Position numbers and translations under genes: made by a program. The notes beneath the pieces are model-generated. The model was not told the DNA's origin. It worked only from the letters and a program-made list of their open reading frames with translations, and searched no databases. A DNA stretch of 64,000 nt from Nitrososphaerota archaeon (GTDB taxonomy: Archaea; Thermoproteota; Nitrososphaeria; Nitrososphaerales; Nitrosopumilaceae), in assembly GCA_021325615.1 (NCBI GenBank), contig JAJPGU010000012.1, positions 1 to 64,000 on the forward strand, written 5' to 3'. Below, one piece after another: positions 26,201 to 34,785 of this stretch (its first letter is position 1; each line of letters starts with the position of its first letter).

Positions 26201-26742
26201 CAACAAGGAAGAACGAGCTAGAGGCTGAGCGAAACTCCATTGTGAAGTTCATCGAGGAAATTGACAAGGACAAGCGACAAACCTTCCTAGAATCATACGA
26301 CAAGGTTGACAAGGACATACGCGAAATCTTCAGTAGGATGACGGGCGGGAACGCGTGGCTTGAGATACAGAACGAGGACGACATATTCTCCTCTGGGATC
26401 TCGTATCTCGTGCAGTTCCCCAACAAGCCAAAAAGGGAGTCCACCTCGATTAGCGGAGGCGAAAAGACCCTTGCCGCAATCACTTTCCTCCTGGCGCTTC
26501 AGAAGCTCAAGCCGTCTCCCTTTTACCTTCTCGACGAGGTAGACGCGCACCTTGACGCGCTCAACACGGAAAGGCTCTCGAAGATACTCGAGGAAAGGGC
26601 GTCGGGTAGTCAGATAATAATGGTATCGCTCAAGGATTCCGTGGTGCAAAAGGCCAGGCTTATCTACGGCGTCTTCCCAAGGAACGGCGTATCGCAGGTT
26701 GTATCCCACCGGATATCTGGTGCCCAGCAGGTGGCAAACTAG
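23218..26742 (+). CDS. smc: chromosome segregation protein SMC
   Basis: 1174 residues, full SMC length, from TTG 23218. Walker A is GANGSGKSN (33-41), and two long coiled coils (about 165-490 and 670-1010) flank a hinge domain at about 515-650. The ABC signature SISGGEKTLAAI starts at residue 1077 and Walker B YLLDEVDAHLD is near 1104. The dimer organises and segregates the chromosome. No scpA or scpB gene is adjacent, unlike some archaea. The stop overlaps that of the convergent ABC gene in CTAG. Confidence 0.95.
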   Translation: MVHIRKLEIFGFKSFGYKNTIVNFESGLIAISGANGSGKSNILDAISFALGENSPKVMRVDKLRSLLHDVDNTRHGAKIARVSCHFDNTDRKIPVDSGTVTITREMDESGENIYYLNQKKVLRNHILDLLEIANCGIHKLNIVQQGTITRISEFNSEERRRIIEDIIGLAYFDEKKTEALKQLDEADRRLEIALARMDEIKKRIDELEVERNYQIRYDFVDRELKRLYAIQASNKLRDIDAQKVSKERNLNAIQSEYKRFDEQRAQLRDEIKKLEEEKQKFMEEVSAYNTAKASIDSELSSAMHQSEAANSKIATGARRVVQIESRLPEIEAELGDLHTRRAALESQIVDLKNSIQTINESRRASNVELAQVESEINQTMRQQSQVTSNKLKVDEKVRNLTGTLNEAKLGLSKLEQERLDIQNKVEQNTTRAGALETEREKLADLEQKLRRVRSGHESAIGDLKSRLSDLRDKGTKTEKDIEETTLIFEKASKAAAQYEAKIKVVKEVMHEDYSIAKLKEDSKRLGIQGLVYELLSWEKNYERAVLAVGSDWLKALVVNDFATLLGIAEFAQQKKLPKIRIIPLDAVTNSKASIKQERGILGVLSDFVRCDERLIPLKNFIFGNIGLAASKEAAYALSKRGFRAVTIDGQFFEADANAVVVDINSKVSNLTKIILLSTSVDGLVQSLELLKKFIQNKKAQMKKIERITKNLVGRYNASETGLANVDLSIADVRAKLKEVTASLDQISTRVSQLKRRDESITVDMSKSESYIASLEERIALTKENYAEEEQARIASMISSLNEKRSTLMTAQSSVSAQFRDLSAKLTEITNEENAYKANMRRLNEEQSSLNHEKHEIDVQSRALAKEKEVADALLVQLREKEQQLISTSGTSVTTLKDYDLKLKNLYESERSLTKEINGLERQSDSITRDVKDLSENEERIRKTLTSYGYTDLLESIDVDQILSELETEKKAMSGSLNTRAPDTYAEVSTGYRSMSTRKNELEAERNSIVKFIEEIDKDKRQTFLESYDKVDKDIREIFSRMTGGNAWLEIQNEDDIFSSGISYLVQFPNKPKRESTSISGGEKTLAAITFLLALQKLKPSPFYLLDEVDAHLDALNTERLSKILEERASGSQIIMVSLKDSVVQKARLIYGVFPRNGVSQVVSHRISGAQQVAN

Positions 26743-27719
26743 TCCGGTTTTACAAAGCACGCAACAAACCTTCCACCACCAATGTCCTCAAGGGGGGGCT
26801 CATCACTGCACCTTTCTACCGCATATGGGCACCTCGCCCTAAACCTGCATCCTTGATATGGATTGATATCGAGGGTTGGGTTGACATGGATTTTTTTCTC
26901 GGTCGTCAGGTTGTCCGGGTCTGGCTCGGAAATTGCCTCAACAAGTGCCCTGGTATAGGGGTGGGCAGGGTGCAGCAGCACGTCATCAATCTTTCCATAC
27001 TCGACAATCTTTCCCATGTAAAGTATGACAATCTCATCCCCGACATATCTTGCAGTAGATAGGTCATGGGTGATGTAGAGGAAGGATATGCCGTCGCGTT
27101 CTTGAAGTTCCTTCATCAGCTCAAGGATGCCGACCCTTACCGAGACGTCAAGCATCGACACGGGCTCGTCTGCTATGATGACCTTCGGCTTGGGTGCAAT
27201 CGCCCTTGCAATTGCAACCCTCTGCCGCTGGCCCCCTGATAGCATGTGGGGGTATTTCAGGGCCACGTCATCGGCGTCAAGCTTTACGTCCCTTAGGGCT
27301 CCAAGGGCCATCTCCCTGCGCTCGGCGGGCCTGCCGATTCCGTGTATGTCAAGCGGCTCCCTGACGATGTCAATCACCCTCATCCTTGGATCAAGCGAAG
27401 CGTACGGATCCTGGTGGATCATCTGGCACTCCCTCCTTATCCTTGCGATGCTCTCGCGGTCTAGCCCAGTCATTTCCCCGGAAAAGGTTATCTTGCCCCA
27501 GTCTGGCTCAAGCGCTCCAAGGATTAGCCTTGCTATGGTGGTCTTTCCAGAACCAGACTCGCCTGCCAGAACTAGAGTCTGACCCGTGCCTATGGAGAAC
27601 GACACGCCATCGACTGCCCTTATGACCTCCAACCTGCGGAGGAAGGCCTTTTTTTCAAAGTACTTCCTAAGGTCGCTTACGGCTAGGATCTCTTCCACTT
27701 GGCTTTTTCTGTCCGCCAA
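26739..27719 (-). CDS. oligopeptide/dipeptide ABC transporter ATPase (DppF type)
   Basis: 326 residues. Walker A is GESGSGKTT, signature LSGGQRQRVAIARA and Walker B VIIADEPVSMLD. The C-terminal extension RFRARCPYAVERCSDEPP is the oligo_HPY region of Opp/Dpp/Nik ATPases, with Cys residues that can bind an Fe-S cluster. It should pair with the DppD-type protein at 28809-29750. No permease or binding-protein gene is in the window. Confidence 0.9.
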   Translation of the reverse strand: MADRKSQVEEILAVSDLRKYFEKKAFLRRLEVIRAVDGVSFSIGTGQTLVLAGESGSGKTTIARLILGALEPDWGKITFSGEMTGLDRESIARIRRECQMIHQDPYASLDPRMRVIDIVREPLDIHGIGRPAERREMALGALRDVKLDADDVALKYPHMLSGGQRQRVAIARAIAPKPKVIIADEPVSMLDVSVRVGILELMKELQERDGISFLYITHDLSTARYVGDEIVILYMGKIVEYGKIDDVLLHPAHPYTRALVEAISEPDPDNLTTEKKIHVNPTLDINPYQGCRFRARCPYAVERCSDEPPLEDIGGGRFVACFVKPD

Positions 27720-27880
27720 CTATATCAAGAGCACTGAGCGGGGGTTATTTCCAAAAACCAAAATGACCCACAAGGATCCCGTAATCAGGAACAGATCTAG
27801 GATTTACGGCCTTAGCCGATCACTTGGTCAATTTCTTACTATCGCAAAGTTTTAAAGGCTATGATATGTGATACTCAAAC

Positions 27881-28792
27881 GTGAACGTTAGACTCCTAGC
27901 CGCGGTAATGATTACCGGTTTAGTTCTAAGTGGCGGTTCAGTATACCTAAAAATGGTATTTGCCGACGATCAATGGTCTCAAATCGAGCAGAGACAGTTG
28001 ATGGCTCAAGAAAGGGCAGCGTTGGTTTACAGCACCAAGTATACCGAGACCGACATGAGCCAAGCACAGGCAACCTGGGCTGGTCTCAGCTACTCGACCA
28101 CTGATGAGACTACAAAGGGGAGAGATCTGAATGCCGCTGCAGAAGCATCTACACAGAATGCACTATCCGAGTTTGACAAGATCCACGTGAGGCAACTTGT
28201 ATCACTGCAGAACACTGGATACCAAGGACTCAACAGCACTACCACGGACGAGCAGGGAAGGGACAGGAACGCCCTGATTGAACAGGCCAAGGCCCAGTCG
28301 CTGAACAGTTCCCAGGCAATAGTGTCAGAACTTGCAATGATAGACCAGAATTACACGAATCTGCAGAACCTTGGTACAACAAACGAGCAGGCACCTGACA
28401 GACAGGCCCAGCTTCAAAAGACTTGGGATGACATGGAAACGCAGGCAACTGCACTTGTGAACCAAATCACAAAGATTGACACTGACTATGTTAACCTCCA
28501 AGCAGGACCTACTACCAACGAGAACACTGTAGGGCGACAACTAGATGCAGCACAGGCATATGCACTAAGCAAGGCAATCACTATATTCCAAGAGATTCAC
28601 GCGAAGCACTTGGCATATACCCAATCGACAGATTATGCAGGGCTGAACAGCTCCACCACGAACGAGAACGTCTACCAGAGTAGAAACTCAGCAATCGAGG
28701 ACGGAAGCCAGATGGCACTGCAGAACGCGATAAACACCTACAACTCGTACTATAACGGTGCAGGCATAAATCAGACACTCTATTCCCACTAG
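27881..28792 (+). CDS. secreted protein with five 45-48-residue repeats
   Basis: 303 residues from GTG 27881; GTTTTAAAG lies 26 nt upstream. Residues 1-28 are a signal peptide. The rest is Gln/Asn/Thr-rich and repeats the core TT[DN]E-x4-R at residues 73, 121, 166, 211 and 259, usually preceded by Y-x-[GN]L[NQ] and followed by an amphipathic helix. The helices suggest a helical-hairpin array outside the cell. No PEFG tail or membrane helix follows. It is inserted, in opposite orientation, between two ABC ATPase genes. Function unknown. Confidence 0.75.
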   Translation: MNVRLLAAVMITGLVLSGGSVYLKMVFADDQWSQIEQRQLMAQERAALVYSTKYTETDMSQAQATWAGLSYSTTDETTKGRDLNAAAEASTQNALSEFDKIHVRQLVSLQNTGYQGLNSTTTDEQGRDRNALIEQAKAQSLNSSQAIVSELAMIDQNYTNLQNLGTTNEQAPDRQAQLQKTWDDMETQATALVNQITKIDTDYVNLQAGPTTNENTVGRQLDAAQAYALSKAITIFQEIHAKHLAYTQSTDYAGLNSSTTNENVYQSRNSAIEDGSQMALQNAINTYNSYYNGAGINQTLYSH

Positions 28793-28808
28793 ATTAATTT
28801 TTTAATTT

Positions 28809-29750
28809 TTATTCCTCAAGCCAGCAGGCTACATACCCACTTTCCGTCCTGACAACTGGGGGATCGTTCCTGCATTTTTCCATCGCCTTGGGGCACCTGT
28901 CATAAAACCTGCACCCGGGCCCGACTGACGAAAGACTTGGCGGGGTCCCCTTGAGTGATGCAAGTTCCTTCTCCCCGCGGATCCTAGGCGTTGCCTTGAG
29001 CAGGGCCTGCGTGTAGGGGTGCCTCGGGTTTGAATACACGTCCCTGAGGGTGCCAAACTCCACAATCTTTCCGGCATACATTATTGCGACCATATCAGAT
29101 ATCTCGGAAACAATCCCGAGGTCGTGGGAAATTAGCATGACCGACATGCCTCCCTTCTTGAGCTCCTTTAGCAAACTCATTATCTGCGCTTGAACTAGCA
29201 CGTCAAGGGCGGTAGTGGGCTCGTCAGCAATGACAAGTTCCGGCCCAAGCAATAGGGCCATTGCAATCACAACGCGCTGCTTCATGCCCCCGCTAAGCTC
29301 ATGGGGAAAATTATCCAAAACGGAAAGGGGCAGGCTAACTGCGGCTAGGGCATCCTTGATGGCCTTTTGTGCGTCACCCGCATACTTGTGCTCCTTTAAG
29401 ACCTCGTAAAACTGCGCCTTTACTGAAAAAACGGGATCAAGGGAATTCATGGCGCCCTGGAAAACCATGGATATTTTCTTCCACCTCATGGTCTTGGAAA
29501 ATTCGTCATCTGAAATGCCAAGCAGGGGCTTGCCATCGAGAAACGCCTCGCCTGATTCGACGCTGCCACCTTGGATGGCCCTTATCAGTGCAAGGCCAAG
29601 GGTACTCTTGCCGCATCCGCTCTCGCCTACTATGCCTACAGATTTCCCATTGCCAAGATCAAATGAAACTCCGTCCACCGCACGGACAACCGCATCCTTT
29701 GACTTGTAATGGACACGTAGGTCCCTTACAGAAAGTGTTACCAATAACAT
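28809..29750 (-). CDS. oligopeptide/dipeptide ABC transporter ATPase (DppD type)
   Basis: About 313 residues from ATG 29750 (MLLVTLSVRDLRVHYKS), chosen because the family begins here; the frame extends to 29840. Walker A is GESGCGKST, signature HELSGGMKQRVVIAMAL, Walker B LVIADEPTTALD. The C-terminal CRFYDRCPKAMEKC is the oligo_HPY segment. Likely partner of the ATPase at 26739-27719 in peptide or metal-complex uptake; membrane subunits must be elsewhere. Confidence 0.88.
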   Translation of the reverse strand: MLLVTLSVRDLRVHYKSKDAVVRAVDGVSFDLGNGKSVGIVGESGCGKSTLGLALIRAIQGGSVESGEAFLDGKPLLGISDDEFSKTMRWKKISMVFQGAMNSLDPVFSVKAQFYEVLKEHKYAGDAQKAIKDALAAVSLPLSVLDNFPHELSGGMKQRVVIAMALLLGPELVIADEPTTALDVLVQAQIMSLLKELKKGGMSVMLISHDLGIVSEISDMVAIMYAGKIVEFGTLRDVYSNPRHPYTQALLKATPRIRGEKELASLKGTPPSLSSVGPGCRFYDRCPKAMEKCRNDPPVVRTESGYVACWLEE

Positions 29751-29869
29751 GGATCCAGAGCTCAGGTACATTTGCCTTTTGTAAAATTGATCGGTGGCAT
29801 TGAATCTATATAGTTCGCGTGTCCTATATACATCAGACATTTAACCATGTAAACTCAGAGAAGCTACAT

Positions 29870-30502
29870 ATGACACAGTGGATGACATGGATAAAGTCAA
29901 ACGAGAAAGAGATCCTGTCTCTTTTGAACGATCTTGCCTGCAAGGCAGAGGAGGCGGCCAAGCTCCTTGTGGGCATATTCGAGCATTTTGAAAAACTGGA
30001 GGAAAACCACGCCCAAATAAAGAAAATAGAGCGCGAGGCGGACAATCTGACCCACTCTGTCTTCGAGGAGCTAAACAAGACATTCATCACGCCATTTGAC
30101 AGGGAGGATATCTCACGCATCGCTTCAAAGGCTGATGATATCATAGATTATGTCGAGGGAATTTCGGGCAGGATAGTCAACTTTAAGATCAAGTCGCCGC
30201 CTCCATACATGCTTGAAATTGCACGTGAGCTTCATGCAGCGACCAAGGAGATAAATCTCATGATAACAAGCCTAAACAAGCTTAAGGTTAGCAAGTCCAT
30301 CATAGAGCATTGCAGGGCGGTGAGTGCCATAGAGCACAACGCCGACGACATATACAGGAAGGCGGTGGGCGAGTTGCTGGAGACTACGGACGTCATTAAC
30401 ATAATAAAATTAAAGGACATTTACGAGTCGCTCGAGGAGGCCTCAGATATGTGCCTTGACGTTGCAGATTCAATAGAGGACGTCGTCCTCAAGTATACCT
30501 AG
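29870..30502 (+). CDS. DUF47 (PhoU-like) phosphate transport regulator
   Basis: About 210 residues, almost all helical, from ATG 29870. TTTAAC (29839-29844) sits near -26 and favours this over GTG 29819. The family block DREDISRIASKADDIIDYVEGI and the repeated E-x2-AD-x-L motifs (IEREADNL, IEHNADDI) match DUF47 proteins with a PhoU-like metal-binding helical bundle. The PiT gene starts 9 nt downstream, the usual arrangement for control of phosphate uptake. Confidence 0.9.
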   Translation: MTQWMTWIKSNEKEILSLLNDLACKAEEAAKLLVGIFEHFEKLEENHAQIKKIEREADNLTHSVFEELNKTFITPFDREDISRIASKADDIIDYVEGISGRIVNFKIKSPPPYMLEIARELHAATKEINLMITSLNKLKVSKSIIEHCRAVSAIEHNADDIYRKAVGELLETTDVINIIKLKDIYESLEEASDMCLDVADSIEDVVLKYT

Positions 30503-30510
30503 GCCTGGCC

Positions 30511-31497
30511 ATGATAGGACTTGCGATAGGGGCAATAGCAGCGGCGCTAGTTTTTGACTTTCTAAACGGTTTCCACGATGCCGCAAATTCGATTGCCACG
30601 GTGGTCGGAACACGGGTGCTCAAGCCTCTGCCTGCTGTAGGCATAGCGGCATTTGCAAACTTTGTAGGTCCTTTCATGTTTGGGGTAGCGGTTGCGACCA
30701 CCATTGGAAAGGGCATCATAAACCCTGACTTTGTAACGCTTAACATCATCATAGGCGCACTATTGGGGGCCATAGTCTGGGACATAATAACATGGGTCCT
30801 TGGACTTCCGACATCAAGCAGCCATGCACTGGTGGGCGGCATTCTGGGGGCGGGAATCGCGGGAGCGGGAGTCAAGGCAGTCTACTTTGGGGGACTCTCT
30901 ACGGTGATTACGGGCATCATAGTCTCGCCAATTGCAGGTCTTGCAATAGCGTTTGCAGTGGCCCTGCTAGTGATGAAAATTTTTGCCAGGGTAAAACCGA
31001 ATACTGTAAACTCGATCTTCGGAAGACTCCAGCTGGTCTCGTCTACATATTTCTCACTAACCCATGGTGCAAACGACGGCCAGAAGACAATGGGAGTGAT
31101 TGCACTCATACTTCTGACTCAAGGGGTAATAACCAAGTTTTCCATCCCGCCGTATGTCATCATCATGGCGGCAACTGCAATGAGCCTTGGTACCTTCTTT
31201 GGAGGGTGGAGGATAGTAAAGACCATGGCGACCAAGATTACCGCGCTCAAACCATACCAGGGATTTTCAGCAGAGACCGGCTCTGCAACCATAATTGCCA
31301 TACTTGCCTGGGCGGGAATTCCGGCGAGCACCACGCATGCCATATCGGGCGGGATAATGGGCGTCGGCGCCGTGAGGCGGCTCTCCGCGGTACGGTGGGG
31401 CGTCGGCAAGAGAATAGTCTGGGCATGGATAATCACCATCCCGGCAGGCGCCGCAGTGTCGTTTGTCATCACCATGATAATTAATGGGTTCAGATAA
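30511..31497 (+). CDS. pit: inorganic phosphate transporter, PiT family
   Basis: 328 residues with about ten membrane helices. The two PiT signature repeats are visible: DFLNGFHDAANSIATVVGTR near the N-terminus and LTHGANDGQKTMGVIALIL in the second half. SSSHALVGGILGAG and ASTTHAISGGIMGVG are the paired re-entrant loops. It imports phosphate by cation symport, in one operon with DUF47. Confidence 0.93.
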   Translation: MIGLAIGAIAAALVFDFLNGFHDAANSIATVVGTRVLKPLPAVGIAAFANFVGPFMFGVAVATTIGKGIINPDFVTLNIIIGALLGAIVWDIITWVLGLPTSSSHALVGGILGAGIAGAGVKAVYFGGLSTVITGIIVSPIAGLAIAFAVALLVMKIFARVKPNTVNSIFGRLQLVSSTYFSLTHGANDGQKTMGVIALILLTQGVITKFSIPPYVIIMAATAMSLGTFFGGWRIVKTMATKITALKPYQGFSAETGSATIIAILAWAGIPASTTHAISGGIMGVGAVRRLSAVRWGVGKRIVWAWIITIPAGAAVSFVITMIINGFR

Positions 31498-31669
31498 CGC
31501 CGAACCTCCAAAGGGTTTGTTGAGTCAACATTGGCCTGCGTCCTGTCCTTGACAAACAAGTTGGGACTAGATTAGGAATTCTACAAAATACTATGACATT
31601 TGCCTCCAGTGAAATGTAACAGAATTTTTTACCGTGCGGATTAAATTCTACCAAGTTTGGATTTTCATC

Positions 31670-31915
31670 ATGACGGGCCTTGACGAACTTGAAAACGCGC
31701 CGCAGGTAAAGGAGTTCCTTCGAGAAACCATATCGTCTATGATAAACGATCTTGTAACTCAGGAAACCCAACTGATAAACACATATCATGACAACCGTAC
31801 CATGCCTTTTGACTTTTACAACCTGACCATAAGGGAAATCCATACGAAAATCGAGTGCAAGAGGGATGTCTACAAGCGGCTCACAGGCGAAGACTTGGAA
31901 CAAGCCATGGCCTGA
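31670..31915 (+). CDS. hypothetical helical protein, 81 residues
   Basis: From ATG 31670 (MTGLDELENAPQVKEFL...), with GATTAAATTC (about 31639-31648) near -26. Predicted as two or three helices, acidic, with conserved-looking LRETISSMINDLVTQETQLINTYHD and REIHTKIECKRDVYKRLTGEDLE. No family recognised. Single gene. Confidence 0.6.
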   Translation: MTGLDELENAPQVKEFLRETISSMINDLVTQETQLINTYHDNRTMPFDFYNLTIREIHTKIECKRDVYKRLTGEDLEQAMA

Positions 31916-32007
31916 AAAATGTTTATTCGTCAATACCCGGCATCTATACCACAAGTGATCCCATCTCGCTTTGAAAACCGGGAACAAGTGGAAGAGGGCA
32001 GGACTCG

Positions 32008-32127
32008 ATGATACACCAGTGTCCGCTGTGCCACATCAAGATGGACCTGGATTACCATTATCAATTCAGGTATTTCTGGTGTGACGACTGCAGGGAGAGG
32101 GTGCGCCAATACTGGAAACCATCATGA
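32008..32127 (+). CDS. 39-residue zinc-ribbon microprotein
   Basis: ATG 32008 opens 39 codons ending at TGA 32125. The peptide has C5-x2-C8 (CPLC) and C27-x2-C30 (CDDC) with aromatic residues between them (YHYQFRYFW), which is a complete small zinc ribbon. The frame is closed upstream by a stop at 31972. No strong TATA at the leaderless distance, so the start is uncertain. Likely nucleic-acid or protein binding. Confidence 0.5.
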   Translation: MIHQCPLCHIKMDLDYHYQFRYFWCDDCRERVRQYWKPS

Positions 32128-32505
32128 AAGAAACCGCTGGAGTTTGGAGTACAGTTACAAGATAGCAAATTCAACCTTCGAAATAGAGGCCCGTCATCTA
32201 TAGGAGGGGCAACGCACTCCCAGCCGTATGTGGCTTATTGTTCCCTGTGACGGACGGCTGCGCCTCTTGCTTTCCTGGACTAGTTTATGAAATGAAAAAT
32301 GAATTACAATTACCTGCAAACATCTACAAATATTTGCATATCCAGTACACGGGAAATTTCCAAAAATGAAAATCTGAATTCTATTTAGATAAGATTTATC
32401 TAGTAGATGCTTATCATCTGTTGCAATGAGTTGCCAGTTTTTCCTGTCAGACATGTTTGTAGTAAATCAGATTGTAAATCAAGAGTCGGCAGGGTGCCAA
32501 AGACA
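32128..32505. other. 378-nt AT-rich intergenic region
   Basis: No coding frame is supported. It contains the palindrome TAGATAA-GAT-TTATCTA (32386-32402), and an AT-rich TGTAAATC (about 32473-32480) that probably serves as the TATA element of the beta-helix gene. The rest shows no tRNA, box C/D or repeat that I can recognise. Confidence 0.4.
32386..32402. promoter_or_regulatory. palindrome upstream of the beta-helix gene
   Basis: TAGATAA and TTATCTA are perfect 7-bp arms around GAT, about 105 nt before the start of the secreted beta-helix gene. The size and symmetry suit a dimeric regulator; none can be assigned. Confidence 0.3.
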
Positions 32506-34173
32506 ATGGAGGTTGGACTTGCCATGATGACAGGGTTCAAGACATTGGCGATAATCGCAGCGTTGTTCATGACTGCATTTATGATAATTCCCCCTGCAGC
32601 TTTTGCCCAGCCAGCCCCTTCATGCTTCAGTCATGTTACCACCAGTACCACGCTCACTTCTGACCTCACCGGATGTGGGGCGATAGGGCTCTACCTGAAC
32701 GCCAATAACATAACCCTCGATTGCGCCGGGCACTGGATAAACGGTACAAATTCCCCCTTCAGCGCGGGTATAGATTCAGTAGGCTACACGGGTATAACCA
32801 TAAAGAACTGTAACGTGTCAGGATTTTACCAGGGCATTTATACGGACTTTTCCTCTAATGAAAACATCGCCAGCAACAATCTTGCCGGCAATTCCTTTGG
32901 CATCTTTGTACAGAGGTCTTCAGGGATTACAATGACTGGGAACACCGCCGATGGAAACAGCCAGGTGGGAGTCTTTCTGGGCGCTTCTGCCTCGGGAAAC
33001 AACCTGACTGGGAACACTGCAAACGGAAACAGCCAGGCAGGCTTTGAGGTATCTGGCAATTCAGGCAATAACGTTACCGCCAATACGGCCGACAATAATG
33101 GGTATTATGGCTATTGGGACACAACAACAGGGTCCGACACATCTGGCACGGCAAATACTTACTTGAGCAACGTGTGCATTGGCGACACGTCTGCAGGCTC
33201 ATACCCCGGCGGGCTTTGCGGATCTCCAACGTACAGCGTGACATTTGACCAAGGCGGGATTCCAAACTCGGGCGCAACATGGGGCGTCACGGTAGGCTCG
33301 GCCCATTACACTGGGACGGGGCCAAGTATCGCAGTCTCCGGGATTTCTGGCACATCCGCATATGCCTATGACTCGCCCGTAGCTGGCTCTGCAGGAACGC
33401 GCTATACCTGTAACACCGGATGCACGGGATCCGTTTCAGGCACCGGCGTGGAATCTGCAGGCTATTCCACCCAGTATCTCCTAACCGTTGCGACCAATCC
33501 TCCGGGGCTCACGCCAGCTCCAACGGCGTCACCGTCATCGTTATCGGGATATTATGACTCGGGGACGCCCGTGATGCTTACTGCGAACACGGTATCGGGA
33601 TACTCGTTCATCAACTGGAAGATTGATGGAACCGGTCAGCCTCTTTTGGCAAATACTACTGATGTGACGATGAATGGCCCGCATAATGGGACTGCTGTCT
33701 ACGTGCAGCCAACCAATGGGACGGTTACAGGCGGCGGAGCTATAGGCAATGGGACGGACTTTGGGTTTGAGGTGCATTCTGACCTTAACAGGGCAGACCC
33801 GATGCATGGTACATTCGAATACCATGACCGACACGTCAGGATGGACCTTGAGAGCAACAGCATCTCGTTCCTCTCAGTAGACCCGACTGAAACCCAGGCA
33901 ATGTTTGTTGGAGTAGGAACACATGACAGGCATGACAAGGATGGAGCACACGCCACCGCATACACATTCTTGGTATCCGTTACGGATCCCGACAAGAAAG
34001 GAGATCATGACACACTCTCCATCACCGTAACCAACAGCACTGGAAACGTCATATACCAGAATTCAGGAAACGTGCATGGCCACATCGAGATACATAATGT
34101 AGACCATGACACCCATGGGGGCCACAGTGACAACGACAACACATCCCATGATAACAACGACGGGAAGAACTAA
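32506..34173 (+). CDS. secreted parallel beta-helix protein with post-COAP-1-like domain
   Basis: 555 residues from ATG 32506. Residues 8-31 are a signal peptide. About 45-240 form right-handed parallel beta-helix rungs typical of PbH1/NosD proteins (GITIKNCNVSGF, GITMTGNTADGNSQVGVFLG, NNLTGNTANGNSQAGFEVSG). Fibre-like Gly/Thr modules follow (YSVTFDQGGIPNSGATWGVT, FINWKIDGTGQPLLANTTDV). The last roughly 140 residues start VTGGGAIGNGTDFGFEV and contain YTFLVSVTDPD, like the post-COAP-1 domain, and end in a His/Asp/Asn-rich tail. Probably a cell-surface or matrix glycoprotein; sugar binding or lyase activity is not shown. Confidence 0.8.
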   Translation: MEVGLAMMTGFKTLAIIAALFMTAFMIIPPAAFAQPAPSCFSHVTTSTTLTSDLTGCGAIGLYLNANNITLDCAGHWINGTNSPFSAGIDSVGYTGITIKNCNVSGFYQGIYTDFSSNENIASNNLAGNSFGIFVQRSSGITMTGNTADGNSQVGVFLGASASGNNLTGNTANGNSQAGFEVSGNSGNNVTANTADNNGYYGYWDTTTGSDTSGTANTYLSNVCIGDTSAGSYPGGLCGSPTYSVTFDQGGIPNSGATWGVTVGSAHYTGTGPSIAVSGISGTSAYAYDSPVAGSAGTRYTCNTGCTGSVSGTGVESAGYSTQYLLTVATNPPGLTPAPTASPSSLSGYYDSGTPVMLTANTVSGYSFINWKIDGTGQPLLANTTDVTMNGPHNGTAVYVQPTNGTVTGGGAIGNGTDFGFEVHSDLNRADPMHGTFEYHDRHVRMDLESNSISFLSVDPTETQAMFVGVGTHDRHDKDGAHATAYTFLVSVTDPDKKGDHDTLSITVTNSTGNVIYQNSGNVHGHIEIHNVDHDTHGGHSDNDNTSHDNNDGKN

Positions 34174-34328
34174 CCATCTGCGGCAATCTGATGCCACTCG
34201 CTTGACCTGCCATCTTTCATGCTAACCTGTAGAAGTTGCGCAATCAAGGCAGAGGACGCGGAATGCATGTTGCTTTATTTCAGAATGCAGTTAAAAATTA
34301 GCAACTAACCATATTCATTAGCTTCCTT

Positions 34329-34553
34329 TTGTCTAGTCCGCTCATGCTTAATTTGATGACAGACATAATTGTAAGAGTCTGTATTATTACTTCGATTTTC
34401 TCGATAATTTCGTTCTATTTGATGCGGAGATATGCTGCAACGCCTGGCAGGTTAAGCACGCGCATTCCGCTACTCTTCGTTGTTTTTGGAGTGGTAATCC
34501 TGATCAATATCCTCTATGTCCTAGGAAGATACGATGTTCTAAATCCCTCATGA
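34329..34553 (+). CDS. small two-helix membrane protein
   Basis: 74 residues from TTG 34329 (or ATG 34344). Two hydrophobic helices (about 12-31 and 46-66) are separated by a basic loop RRYAATPGRLSTR, so both ends lie on the same side. TTAAAAATTA (34291-34300) is a possible TATA element. No family recognised. Confidence 0.55.
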   Translation: MSSPLMLNLMTDIIVRVCIITSIFSIISFYLMRRYAATPGRLSTRIPLLFVVFGVVILINILYVLGRYDVLNPS

Positions 34554-34650
34554 TGGCGCCTGACCGTTTTTGATATCTGACAAAACAAGCCAAGGATTTG
34601 AAAGCCCAAACGCGGAACAACCTTTTATGCAATGATGGCATAAGTAGTTG

Positions 34651-34785
34651 GTGGGACGATACTGGCAGGGAAGCGATAACGGCTCAAAAATTCTCAAGGG
34701 GCTGAAGGTCGCGCTCAGGCATTTTGTCCTGGATTTTGAAGACCCCGCAAAGGACAAGGAACCAGAGTTCCGGCCGACAAAATAG
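34651..34785 (+). CDS. 44-residue soluble microprotein
   Basis: GTG 34651 opens MGRYWQGSDNGSKILKGLKV..., ending at TAG 34783. CTTTTATG (34622-34629) lies about 26 nt upstream, a good leaderless promoter. The peptide has an amphipathic helix and an acidic/basic tail. No known family. The frame stays open for 45 more codons after the TAG, which may be chance. Confidence 0.5.
   Translation: MGRYWQGSDNGSKILKGLKVALRHFVLDFEDPAKDKEPEFRPTK

Noticed and set aside
27763-27855. 30-codon frame beginning MTHKDPVIRNRS between dppF and the repeat-protein gene
   Set aside because: No TATA or Shine-Dalgarno signal at a fitting distance, and the end of the frame overlaps the promoter of the next gene.
34783-34785. 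TAG as a pyrrolysine codon
   Set aside because: No pyrrolysine genes are visible and the frame beyond it shows no known protein; ordinary termination is simpler.
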